From positions 14,594 through 78,593 of the forward strand of contig DKUO01000019.1 in NCBI GenBank assembly GCA_002490705.1: a stretch of 64,000 nt of DNA, given 5' to 3'. Position 1 is the first letter of the stretch. The number at the start of each line of letters is the position of its first letter. Source of the stretch: Lachnospiraceae bacterium UBA7202 (GTDB taxonomy: Bacteria; Bacillota; Clostridia; Lachnospirales; Lachnospiraceae). This document shows positions 33,876-42,526 of the stretch, one piece after another. A program made the translations under genes and the position numbers. The notes under the pieces were generated by a model, which saw nothing but the letters and a program-made list of their open reading frames with translations, searched no databases and was not told the origin of the DNA.

Positions 33876-34700
33876 TTATACGGCAGCAGCTATCCATTCC
33901 TCAAGCCATGTATGAACAAGATGGATCCATTCGGCCGCCGCCGCAGCGATGCTTGACCCATCGGCAGTCATAGTGAGACGATTGGCAAGAGCCAATCCGT
34001 GTCCGCCCTTTTCAAACATGTGAAATTCTGTCGGGATATGATTTTTTACCAATTCATTGACTAACAGCAGAGAGTTTTGTACCGGCACAGATGCATCTTC
34101 ATAGGTATGCCAGACAAAGGCTCTGGGTACTTGCTGCCCGATATGCTTTTCCAACGACATATCTTCCTTTTTGCTATCGTACTCATCCCCCAGCAGATTA
34201 TGGATAGAATCCTGGTGCGCGTGTTGACCGGAAGTGACTACAGGATATCCTAATATCAGCGCATTGGGCTGTAGGATTGACGTATCTGTTTTCAATTTTT
34301 CCGCAACCCATGGGCGATTCCAATACACACCATAGCTAAGCGCCAAATGGCCGCCGGCTGAAAATCCTGCTATAACAATTTTCGTAGAATCTATCCTCCA
34401 TTCCCGGGCATTTTCTCTCAATAGCGCCACCGTTTTCCCCAATTCCAATAACGCGGCAGGGAACACGGCAGGGGCGACGGAATATCGAAGGACCGCCGCA
34501 TGATATCCCATGGCTAAAAACTGCAATGCAATCATTTCGGCCTCTCTGTCCGAAGTATAGGCATAGCCGCCTCCGGGACAAATAACGATCATAGGTCTTT
34601 CAGAAACTGGTATTTTTTGCGTGTAATCTATTAAATACAAATATACGGCGGCATTTGAAGCAGGAAGCTCTTTTCCCAAATCAATTTTTATATATTCCAT
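33876..34700 (-). CDS. Alpha/beta-hydrolase esterase (acetylxylan-esterase-like)
   Basis: A 274-residue cytosolic esterase. The oxyanion region ICPGGGYAYTSDRE and nucleophile elbow GFSAGGHLA (Ser) are clear; an Asp (EDASVP) and His (GGHGLALA) complete the triad. It resembles BD-FAE/acetyl xylan esterases of gut Firmicutes. Start ATG 34700 is used. It is divergent from the injection-system cluster; the 282 nt between them (34701-34982) are AT-rich and contain no gene. Confidence 0.88.
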   Translation of the reverse strand: MEYIKIDLGKELPASNAAVYLYLIDYTQKIPVSERPMIVICPGGGYAYTSDREAEMIALQFLAMGYHAAVLRYSVAPAVFPAALLELGKTVALLRENAREWRIDSTKIVIAGFSAGGHLALSYGVYWNRPWVAEKLKTDTSILQPNALILGYPVVTSGQHAHQDSIHNLLGDEYDSKKEDMSLEKHIGQQVPRAFVWHTYEDASVPVQNSLLLVNELVKNHIPTEFHMFEKGGHGLALANRLTMTADGSSIAAAAAEWIHLVHTWLEEWIAAAV

Positions 34701-34982
34701 ATGCGCAATCCCCTATCATGATTTTGCCGAAATCTTTTTGGCCGATTATTATTTTCTCATCTTTTTCTCTTATAATAACCCATAGCTGGAAACAAAAAAA
34801 GTATTTTTATAACATAATATAATTCTTTCGTTAGGAAATTGGATTTTTGCTATTCAGGGAGGTGTGGGGATAGAGGAATTATTTACATACCGATACGGAA
34901 TAATTACAAGTTACGAATAGGGGGTATTTTTTGTTGTATTATGTCATAAAAGATCAACTATTGAATACAGATGGGGAGAAAA

Positions 34983-36980
34983 ATGGGCAAAAGAACAATA
35001 TACATAGCGGCGGTATCGCTGCTTTTATTCTGTACATCCGCCATGAACTGTCATGCGGAAGAGACGGCGATGGCAAAGGAGAATCTGAATATTGTCTTTG
35101 CAGTAGATCACAGCGGTTCCATGAACGAGCAGGACGTGGGGCAGATGATACCCAAGGTACTACAGATATTTACAGATACCATGCACGGAGAAAACATAAG
35201 GATCGGGTATCTTGCCTATAATGACATGATTGTTGCGCAGAGAGCGCCTGTGGCAGTGGATCAGGAAGACCAGCGCCTGTCATTGAAACAGACGATTGCA
35301 GATGCAGAAAACCGGGGAGAGACGGATATCGGCCTTGGGCTGAGAGAAGCCTATCACCTGATGGATGGATGCAGTGGGAAAAAGATGGTGGTGCTGATAT
35401 CGGACGGCGAGACAGATCTGGCACAGTCCAATACGGGGAGAACGGAGGAGGATTCAGAACAGGATATAGAAGAAATCGTACAGCAGTGCTGGACAGAGGG
35501 AACGCCCATTGTTACAGTGGCTTTCGGCAGGGAGTACGAGGGCGAAGAAGCCGTTTTGAGGAAAATATCGGATCGGACAGGGGGAGAGAGCTACGACGCG
35601 GACAGGCCGGAGGAGCTGATCTCCATTTTGTATGATCTGTTTCACACGGATTTCAGCTACAGTGTCAGGGAGATCACCGACAGCGTGTACGACAGCGGAA
35701 GCCAGCGGATTAACTGCGGCCTGGATGGCATGTCCTATGACGAGTTGACGGTATTGTTTTTTTCAGACCGGCAGATTCAGGAAGCAGGGGTAATCAGCGG
35801 CGGAGAAAGAATTTTATCGGAAAGGAAAGACAATTATGCGGTGGTAAAACTATCGGAAGTGGCGGAAGATCTGGCGATTGAATTTGAAACGGAGCAGAAA
35901 CAGCAGATATCAGTCTTTTTGGTAGGAAGAAGAAATATAACGCCTGTAGTTGAATGGGAAGGCGATATCTACAAGAACAAAGAGACAGAATTTAAGATTC
36001 ATTTTGCAGATGAGAACGGACTGCAGCCGGCGGCATATACGAGTCTTGAATGGACGGCGGAATTCCGAAGTATGACAGACGATATTCGGGTGCCTTTGCA
36101 GCTGGAGACAACGGATACGGGGCTTACAGGAAAAACGGTGTTTGATTGTTCGGGAAAATACAGCCTGTATCTGGCGGCAGGAAGGAATACGGAGAATACC
36201 TATGAAGTATCACAGATCAACGTGCTGAACACCCTCCCGGTCAGCATGAAAAATGACCGTATTGAGCTTCTCACAAGGTCCGGGGAACAGATGATAGACC
36301 TGACAGATTATTTTGCGGACGATGATGGCGATACACTCACATTTGAACTACAGGAACTGCCGCAGGATGTGCTTGCGGTGAGCGTGGAGGGGCATTTCCT
36401 TCATATTACCCCGAAGGGAAGGGGGACGGGCGATATTGTTCTTCTCGTCTCTGACGGGGAGGGAAGTCTGATTGGGCGCATTGCGGTGCGGGTGAGATCA
36501 TGGATGGAGGTCTATCCGGCTGTGCCGTTTCTTGTGGTATGCCTTATACTGTTTGCTGTTTTCAAAATATACCGTAGGAAGAAAACGGTTATCACGGTCC
36601 CGGAAATGAAGGAGGAGAAGAACAGATACTATTTCACCGGCAAGATCAACGTCTATTTCACACTGCTTCCGAATGGAACGGATGAAATCCCGCCGCTGAC
36701 TTTCATGTTACATCCGATCAGGGAGGGAAAGATCACCGTTGGGGATATGCTGAAAAATTATGGGGAGCTATCTTCCCTATTGGAGCTGGATCACATGTTT
36801 CTGTATCCCACAGAAAATCGGAAGATTATTTTCTATCATAATTCCAAGGCGTCTGTCATGATAGGAAATTCGATTGTGTGCCGCAGGATGCAGTATGCCC
36901 TTTCCTACGGAAATGTGATTTATGTGACGTCTCAGGACGGGACATGCGAGATGGAGATGCATTATGTATCTACCAACTAA
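34983..36980 (+). CDS. Secreted, membrane-anchored VWA-domain protein at head of cluster
   Basis: A 665-residue protein with a signal peptide (hydrophobic 5-19, cleavage after NCHA), an extracellular VWA domain (about 30-215) with an intact MIDAS (DHSGSMN, GETDIG, ISDGETD), middle beta-rich domains including a cadherin-like unit (DYFADDDGDTLTF), one membrane helix (about 511-530) and a cytosolic C-terminal domain of about 130 residues that may be FHA-like. ATG 34983 follows GGGGAG; the ATG at 34971 lies in front of that site. It is the first gene of the run leading to the sheath-like gene, 68 nt upstream of it. A role as surface sensor or anchor for the machine is inference. Confidence 0.78.
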   Translation: MGKRTIYIAAVSLLLFCTSAMNCHAEETAMAKENLNIVFAVDHSGSMNEQDVGQMIPKVLQIFTDTMHGENIRIGYLAYNDMIVAQRAPVAVDQEDQRLSLKQTIADAENRGETDIGLGLREAYHLMDGCSGKKMVVLISDGETDLAQSNTGRTEEDSEQDIEEIVQQCWTEGTPIVTVAFGREYEGEEAVLRKISDRTGGESYDADRPEELISILYDLFHTDFSYSVREITDSVYDSGSQRINCGLDGMSYDELTVLFFSDRQIQEAGVISGGERILSERKDNYAVVKLSEVAEDLAIEFETEQKQQISVFLVGRRNITPVVEWEGDIYKNKETEFKIHFADENGLQPAAYTSLEWTAEFRSMTDDIRVPLQLETTDTGLTGKTVFDCSGKYSLYLAAGRNTENTYEVSQINVLNTLPVSMKNDRIELLTRSGEQMIDLTDYFADDDGDTLTFELQELPQDVLAVSVEGHFLHITPKGRGTGDIVLLVSDGEGSLIGRIAVRVRSWMEVYPAVPFLVVCLILFAVFKIYRRKKTVITVPEMKEEKNRYYFTGKINVYFTLLPNGTDEIPPLTFMLHPIREGKITVGDMLKNYGELSSLLELDHMFLYPTENRKIIFYHNSKASVMIGNSIVCRRMQYALSYGNVIYVTSQDGTCEMEMHYVSTN

Positions 36981-37048
36981 CGGGCAAAAGAAGGGAAATT
37001 TGAATCAGACATATAAAAAATTTTTAAAGAGAAAGAGAGGACGAGGCA

Positions 37049-39211
37049 ATGGATGTAATCACGCAGACAAACAGAACAATTCTGTTTGAGGAGATCAATC
37101 CGGAGAAAAATGATCTGCTGACCCTGATTGGGGATGTGAAAGGCAAGAGCAGTCTGGATGACGACAAGGTAAAAGAGATCAACGAGAATCTGCTTGTCAG
37201 CAGCTTCGACGAGTTTCTGGACAAATTTGCACCGGTGGTGTACTCATTCTTCAATGCGAATAATCAGAAGGTGATGTACAGTCTGAAAAAGCCGGAAAAC
37301 ATACCGGAAAACTGTATTACAGAGATCCCTTTAAATATGGAGAATGATTTCCTGAAAATGCTGTTGACCCTGATCAGCACCAAGGGGGCATTGGGAATCG
37401 CCAACGTGGATTTTAAATTTGACAAGATCCTGGACATGATTTCGCCCAAGAAGATCATGGATGATATCAGGCAGTCAAGAAAAGAGATACAGTATGTGTA
37501 TGGACAGTACGAGGCGCTGGATGACGGAGATCCCAAGAAACTGGATGTGGGGGACAAGCTGAATTACATGTTTGAGCAGGCCAGTCAGAATTATAACAAT
37601 GTCATGGCAATGCTGCCTCTCGCCATAGAGGATATCAAGACAAGACTGCTGATGGGGGATCGTGAAAATGCGGAGGGAGGACAGAAGTTTAAAGCGGGTC
37701 TTCTCAGCATGGGCAATGACGGAGAGCTCAAGATTCTGGAGATCAGTAAAGAGGAAAACACCCAGCTTGCAGTGGTGGACGACAGCGCGAATGCGGGCTT
37801 GATTACGGCTTTTCAGGAGGATTACGATGCCCTCAACGAAAACCGTTCCGACTATGTGAGAGATCTGGTTGTGAGAACCTTCTGTCCGCTGACATCCACC
37901 ATGGAGAGTGAGGTGGATCTGCCCAGAGAGATAGCCAACTACAACAATTATCTGGATTTCTATAAGCAGACAAAGGACGATTTCGTGAAGGTAGTGAAGC
38001 CGCTAATTGAGAAGATGCTTGGTGTGAAGACATTTTTCGATCAGTACAAGGTGAAAGAAAACGGGATGCGGCCTACGCTTTTAGTGACAAACACAAGACT
38101 GGAGCAGCAGGTTAAGGCGCACAATCTGCCCCGGCTGGTGACGTATCTGAACACGGTGAACGACAAAAATGAATTTGAGAATACCATATGGTTTGGCATT
38201 GTTCCAAATCTGGAGCTGGAGCAGAGCAAGGGAATGAAACTGCAAAGAATTCGTTTTGCGGGGAATGAGAAGGTAGAAAAAACAGATCAGAATACCATGG
38301 AAGATCTGGCGAACCTGATGAATGCCATTTATCCCTATAAAGTAACCACCTTTTTCAGTTTTCAGGCGGGAGAGGAAACCACCTTCAACGCCATGGCTTC
38401 AACCGGCGTGGAAAAATATAAAGAAAAGTGCAGTATGCTGATGAAGCGGGAATACAGCGAGTATGTGGTGCCCTGCATTCCCAATGTGACGGTGATTCCG
38501 AAGGATAAATCGGGTCTGATACTGGATAAGAAGATGGTGCTGAACGAGGAGGGCGGCGCGGCGCTCTCCAAGGAAAAAGAGGACATCATGAAGCTTTGGA
38601 TTGAGGGCGTCTATATCGGGGCAGCGTATGAGGCGGCAGGCCTTGTGGCGGCATGGCAGTGCCCTGAGTATTTAAAGGAGCGGTTCCCGAAGACGAACAG
38701 AAGCTATCCGGGGGTGCGGTTTGATATTGAGGCGGGCAATCATGCACTGTGCGCAACGACCACAATGACCAAAGAAATATCCGGCTTTACTAATACAATC
38801 AAGAATTCCATCAACAGCAGCGGCTTCGGATTCGTATTTTCCTCCGAGAATGCACAGCATAAGGGCAAGGATATCCGCAACATCATGGTGTATAAGGCCA
38901 GAAACCTGTTGATGAATGAGAATGAGTTTGAGCCCATATACAAGACGCTGGTAAGTACCTATATTGAGCGGATTTTGCGTTTTTACAGCAATGACTTCAA
39001 GAAGGACAATATTTTAAGCTTCTTCAGCAACAACCCGGACAGCCAGAAGAGTAAATGGGGTGCTGACAGGGACTATGTCAATTCCATTTTGCAGGAGGGG
39101 GATGAGCTTTCCTATGAGATTGACGATAAGTCTGGGATCTGCAATATATTGATTACCTTTAACAACAATACCAAGAATTTGAAAGTAGAAATGGGTAGAA
39201 AAACAAGTTAA
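37049..39211 (+). CDS. Candidate contractile sheath protein (TssB/TssC-like, fused)
   Basis: A 720-residue soluble protein. No short catalytic motif is visible. Its size is about that of TssB plus TssC together. The C-terminal third (KARNLLMNENEFEPIYKTLV, ERILRFYSNDF, final beta segment LITFNNNTKNLKVEM) resembles the helical and strand ends of T6SS TssC sheaths, including those in Bacteroidetes. Two tube-like genes follow immediately, the order seen in tail and T6SS loci. The assignment is inference from size, position and a loose likeness, not from a recognised signature. Other options are a large structural or baseplate protein. Confidence 0.45.
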   Translation: MDVITQTNRTILFEEINPEKNDLLTLIGDVKGKSSLDDDKVKEINENLLVSSFDEFLDKFAPVVYSFFNANNQKVMYSLKKPENIPENCITEIPLNMENDFLKMLLTLISTKGALGIANVDFKFDKILDMISPKKIMDDIRQSRKEIQYVYGQYEALDDGDPKKLDVGDKLNYMFEQASQNYNNVMAMLPLAIEDIKTRLLMGDRENAEGGQKFKAGLLSMGNDGELKILEISKEENTQLAVVDDSANAGLITAFQEDYDALNENRSDYVRDLVVRTFCPLTSTMESEVDLPREIANYNNYLDFYKQTKDDFVKVVKPLIEKMLGVKTFFDQYKVKENGMRPTLLVTNTRLEQQVKAHNLPRLVTYLNTVNDKNEFENTIWFGIVPNLELEQSKGMKLQRIRFAGNEKVEKTDQNTMEDLANLMNAIYPYKVTTFFSFQAGEETTFNAMASTGVEKYKEKCSMLMKREYSEYVVPCIPNVTVIPKDKSGLILDKKMVLNEEGGAALSKEKEDIMKLWIEGVYIGAAYEAAGLVAAWQCPEYLKERFPKTNRSYPGVRFDIEAGNHALCATTTMTKEISGFTNTIKNSINSSGFGFVFSSENAQHKGKDIRNIMVYKARNLLMNENEFEPIYKTLVSTYIERILRFYSNDFKKDNILSFFSNNPDSQKSKWGADRDYVNSILQEGDELSYEIDDKSGICNILITFNNNTKNLKVEMGRKTS

Positions 39212-39238
39212 TTCCAGAAAAGAAAAGGAGGATGAAAA

Positions 39239-39667
39239 ATGGGATTACGATTAAAAATTGAAGGAAATGAGAGCATTCTACTGAACGAGACAATCGTTAC
39301 CGGAGTCAAATACGGTGCGGATATTCCGAAGGACTCCAACGCCCGTTCAACCGATCTTGGGTCTACCATCAAGATTACGGGAAAGATTCTTGCGGCGGTG
39401 GGCGGTGAAGCTGCCGACGACACCATGAAGATGGCTAAATGGGCTTTGGTGCCGGCAGAGAACGCAGACTGTTACAGGAAACTGGAGATTGACGTGGTCA
39501 ATGCCTCTCAGGTGGTAAGGCAGGTTACGCTTCCCAACGCGTTTGTCATCGGCTATGAGGAGGATTTTGCGGATGAGAGCGGTGTGGGCACCTTTACCCT
39601 GCTTGTGAAACAGAAGAAAGACAAGATGGCGGGACTCGCATTTGAAGGCGGGTTTGCAGGAGAATAG
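39239..39667 (+). CDS. Hcp-like tube protein, copy 1
   Basis: A 142-residue beta-rich protein. Its pattern (short N-terminal strand GLRLKIEG, central DLGSTIKITGKIL, C-terminal TFTLLVKQKKDKM) fits the Hcp/tail-tube fold that forms the inner tube of contractile machines. The next gene is a close paralogue. AAAAGGAGGATG precedes ATG 39239. It follows the sheath candidate by 27 nt. A structural comparison is needed to prove the tube role. Confidence 0.6.
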   Translation: MGLRLKIEGNESILLNETIVTGVKYGADIPKDSNARSTDLGSTIKITGKILAAVGGEAADDTMKMAKWALVPAENADCYRKLEIDVVNASQVVRQVTLPNAFVIGYEEDFADESGVGTFTLLVKQKKDKMAGLAFEGGFAGE

Positions 39668-39681
39668 AAAGGAGATCGGCT

Positions 39682-40107
39682 ATGGGATTCAGATTAAAAA
39701 TTGAAGGCGGCGCGGCAATTGAGTTAAAGGAGCAGAGTATCACCTCTGTCAAGTTCAGAACAGATATCCCGCAGGATTCCAATGCGCGCTCTACGGATCT
39801 CGGCTCTACGGTGGAGATCACAGGAAAGATACTGACTGCGGTGGACGGAGAGCCCTTTGACGCGACCAAAGAGATCGGCAAGTGGGCATTGGTTCCGGCG
39901 GAGCGGGCGGACTGCTACAGAAAGGTTACGATAGAAGTGATTGCGGCTTCTCAGGAAGTGCGGAAATACACATACCCGAACGCTTTCGTGGTGGACTACA
40001 GGGAAGACTATGGGGACATAGAAGGCGTGGGAACGTTCCACCTGATGATTAAGCAGAAGAAAGATAAGATGGCAAACATTGCAGTAGAAGGCGGGTATGC
40101 CGTATAA
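39682..40107 (+). CDS. Hcp-like tube protein, copy 2
   Basis: A 141-residue paralogue of the previous product. Blocks shared almost unchanged are GFRLKIEGG/GLRLKIEGN, DSNARSTDLGST, ITGKIL, KWALVPAE, DCYRK and KQKKDKMA. Two tube-like genes in a row recall Afp1/Afp5 in extracellular injection systems, where one forms the shaft and the other the initiator or tip; whether that split holds here is unknown. GAAAGGAG lies upstream of ATG 39682. Confidence 0.6.
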   Translation: MGFRLKIEGGAAIELKEQSITSVKFRTDIPQDSNARSTDLGSTVEITGKILTAVDGEPFDATKEIGKWALVPAERADCYRKVTIEVIAASQEVRKYTYPNAFVVDYREDYGDIEGVGTFHLMIKQKKDKMANIAVEGGYAV

Positions 40108-40191
40108 GATTTGAGCGGAGTCTACGGCGCGGGTATGTCCCGCGCCATAGATTTCGGCGGTGTTTTCTGAAAGAAAATACAGGGAGACCTT

Positions 40192-40623
40192 ATGGATTAT
40201 TATCGGATATTGAATGTGGGCAGGAACGCCACACAGGAGGAGATTAAGAGAGCTTACCGGAAACTGTCAAGAAAGTATCACCCCGACAATGCGGGAGAAC
40301 AGGCAAGAGAACAGTTTGACAGGGTACAGGAAGCCTACGGGGTACTTGGAGACGAAGAGAAGCGTACTGCCTATGACGAGCGGTTAAAAGCCGATGAGGC
40401 AGGCGGCGGAACGGGGAAAACGGCAGACCGGGGTACAAACAGGCGGCAGGCGGATAAACAGGAGGACTATTACAAGGATCTGGCAGCCTTTTATACTGGG
40501 GCCTACAAGAACAGTTTTGACAAGTTTTTCGGGGCGGGCATAAAGAAGCAGACGGGGCAGGAAAGCGGCGCCGCGCCCATGAATACAGATAAGTTATTTG
40601 AATCCTTTTTCAAATGCAGGTAA
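40192..40623 (+). CDS. J-domain protein
   Basis: A 143-residue protein: an N-terminal J domain (1-65) with the HPD motif (KYHPDNAG) needed to stimulate Hsp70 ATPase, then a polar linker and a short C-terminal region (DKFFGAGIKKQTG). It has no zinc or substrate-binding domains, so it is a specialised co-chaperone. An Hsp70/actin-fold ATPase lies in the same cluster at 44499. The pairing is inference, but J-domain genes outside dnaKJ loci usually work with a local partner. Confidence 0.88.
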   Translation: MDYYRILNVGRNATQEEIKRAYRKLSRKYHPDNAGEQAREQFDRVQEAYGVLGDEEKRTAYDERLKADEAGGGTGKTADRGTNRRQADKQEDYYKDLAAFYTGAYKNSFDKFFGAGIKKQTGQESGAAPMNTDKLFESFFKCR

Positions 40624-40636
40624 CAGGAGAAATGTA

Positions 40637-41182
40637 ATGTGGAAGAAGATAACAGATGCAGGAATTGTGCTGTGCGCATCGGCTCTCGCCGTATATGTGG
40701 CGGTAGAGATCACAGAGATATGGAGATGGCCGGTGTTTGTGTTTTTGATGGCGCTCGCTATTTTTGCATTGAATAATTTGATAGATCAATTTACACCCCA
40801 TGAGCGGGAACGGAAATATGGCAATCCGGAGGGAACGGATTTTGGCGTCAGAGAGCTGATTTTGCTGGATGAGGACGAGAAACCGGTCAAAGCATGGGAT
40901 CTGGCGGGAAAAGTATCGCTTTTAATCGGCAGGGATAACCCCTATGAACCGGTAGATGTAGATTTGGAGGAATGTGAGTTCAGCGCCCTGATTGATGAGC
41001 AGCATGCGGTATTGAACTATTGTCTGGATGCATGGTATGTAGAAGATTTAAATTCGATGAACGGGATTCGCGTTCGCAAGATCAATGACGGATTGTGCTA
41101 TCGGGTGATAAAGAACAGACCCTGCCGGCTGGAATCCGGGGATATGTTGTTTATTGCAAATACGAAATTGCTGATTACCTGA
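40637..41182 (+). CDS. Membrane-anchored FHA-domain protein
   Basis: A 181-residue protein with two N-terminal hydrophobic helices (about 5-42) and a cytosolic FHA domain (about 90-181). FHA marks: LIGRDNPYE (GR), the Ser/His pair spread as SALIDEQHAVLNY, and DLNSMNGIRV (SxNG). FHA domains bind phosphothreonine. ATG 40637 follows ACAGGAGA; the frame also extends upstream into the J-domain gene but has no ribosome site there. It overlaps none of its neighbours and lies 13 nt after the J-domain gene. Confidence 0.85.
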   Translation: MWKKITDAGIVLCASALAVYVAVEITEIWRWPVFVFLMALAIFALNNLIDQFTPHERERKYGNPEGTDFGVRELILLDEDEKPVKAWDLAGKVSLLIGRDNPYEPVDVDLEECEFSALIDEQHAVLNYCLDAWYVEDLNSMNGIRVRKINDGLCYRVIKNRPCRLESGDMLFIANTKLLIT

Positions 41183-41198
41183 AAGGAGTAGACATATT

Positions 41199-41699
41199 AT
41201 GAGTCTGATGAGATGTCCCAACGGACACATGTTTAACACGAGAAAACATGGTAACATTTGCCCCTATTGTAATATGGAGGCCGATGCGATGGAGGAAGTC
41301 AAAACCCCGGAAGGGTTTGAGGCGCCGATGGAGCTTTTGGAGGAGGAAGTCCCACCGGTCTGTGGCTGGCTGGTATGTATCGAAGGAGCAAGGGTCGGCA
41401 AGGACTATAAAATCAAAAACGGCAAGAATTTCGTGGGCAGAGGGGATGATATGGATATCCAGATTCTGGGGGACAATGAGATTTCCCGGAAAAACCATAC
41501 AATCATCGTATATGACGCCAAGAAGAAAAATACGGTTATCCTGCCCGGGGACTCGGCAGGAATTACCTATCTTAACCAGGATGCGGTTTATGTTCCCACG
41601 GAGCTGGTGCCCTACGACACGATAGAACTTGGAAGGAGCAAATTTGTATTTGTGCCTTTCTGCGGCGAACATTTTGAGTGGGATGATGTGAAAAAATGA
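41199..41699 (+). CDS. FHA-domain protein with N-terminal zinc ribbon
   Basis: A 166-residue soluble protein. Residues 5-28 form a zinc ribbon (RCPNGH...ICPYCN). The FHA domain (about 50-160) has the classical phosphopeptide motif: NFVGRGDD, then ISRKNHTII. No membrane helix. GAAAGGAGTAGAC precedes ATG 41199. It overlaps the next gene by 4 nt (ATGA), so translation is coupled. In T6SS, Fha proteins bind phosphorylated partners to trigger assembly; the same is inferred here, but no kinase gene is in the window. Confidence 0.88.
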   Translation: MSLMRCPNGHMFNTRKHGNICPYCNMEADAMEEVKTPEGFEAPMELLEEEVPPVCGWLVCIEGARVGKDYKIKNGKNFVGRGDDMDIQILGDNEISRKNHTIIVYDAKKKNTVILPGDSAGITYLNQDAVYVPTELVPYDTIELGRSKFVFVPFCGEHFEWDDVKK

Positions 41700-42526
41700 C
41701 AGTACAGATCATTCTGGGTATGCTGGTCATGTGCTGTATCGTGAGAGGCATTTTGCAGATTTTGCAGAAGAAGCCTGCTTATGATGCAAAAGACGGCGTA
41801 TCACAGACTACCGGAAATAGAGAGATACAGGCGGATGTTTTTGAGAGTAAGATCACAGAGGCAGGAAAGCTGGCGGTGCTGGCGGACGGCATCGGTAAAG
41901 AAAATACGGGGAAAGTATGTGCGGCATTGGCCGTAAAAGAGTTTGTGGAGGCATTTTCGCTTTATAGATCGTTGAATAATCCCCGGTATTTTTTTGAACG
42001 AACCATGTACGGGCTTCACAGGAGTATGCAGAAAGTGCTGGAAGAGCGGCAGGGCGGCGCGAGCATAGGCGTCGTGCTTCTGGCCGAAGAGAAGCTCCAT
42101 TATGCGATGGCGGGACAGATCAAAATCGCGCTGTTTCGTGGAGGAGACCTGATACCCCTGTGTGAGAGTCAGACCGTGGATGTGCTGGCACAGCGGGCGT
42201 ATCAGGAGGGCAAGATCAGCCGGCAGGAAACGATATGGTCCCTGAAGGACAAAAAACTATGGAACTATGTGGGAAAAGACGGGTTCTGCCAGATGGAGGC
42301 GTGTGAAGTGCCGGTGCAGTTAAAAAAAGGCGATCTGGTAGTGATGATGACGAAGGGCATTTATGAGGAGGTGTCCTTCGCAGAGATGGAACGGATTCTG
42401 GAAAATGAAATGCTGACGGCACAGGGCAAAGCGGACAGGATTGTACAGTGCGCGGATAGATCGGCGGCACAGGATAAAGAAAACGGGAGCATTGCGGTGC
42501 TTTTGACAGATGGGGCAATGAGATGA
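41696..42526 (+). CDS. PP2C-like phosphatase-fold protein 1 (degenerate)
   Basis: A 276-residue protein with an N-terminal membrane helix (about 2-22) and a PPM-fold domain. The ADG metal motif survives (LAVLADGIGKENTG), but the first motif (usually NED/NQD) reads REIQAD and the final DNxT reads ENGSIAV. It may be inactive or weakly active, acting as a binding partner. Its ATG overlaps the previous stop and its own stop overlaps the next start, indicating tight co-translation with the second PP2C-like gene. Confidence 0.75.
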   Translation: MTVQIILGMLVMCCIVRGILQILQKKPAYDAKDGVSQTTGNREIQADVFESKITEAGKLAVLADGIGKENTGKVCAALAVKEFVEAFSLYRSLNNPRYFFERTMYGLHRSMQKVLEERQGGASIGVVLLAEEKLHYAMAGQIKIALFRGGDLIPLCESQTVDVLAQRAYQEGKISRQETIWSLKDKKLWNYVGKDGFCQMEACEVPVQLKKGDLVVMMTKGIYEEVSFAEMERILENEMLTAQGKADRIVQCADRSAAQDKENGSIAVLLTDGAMR

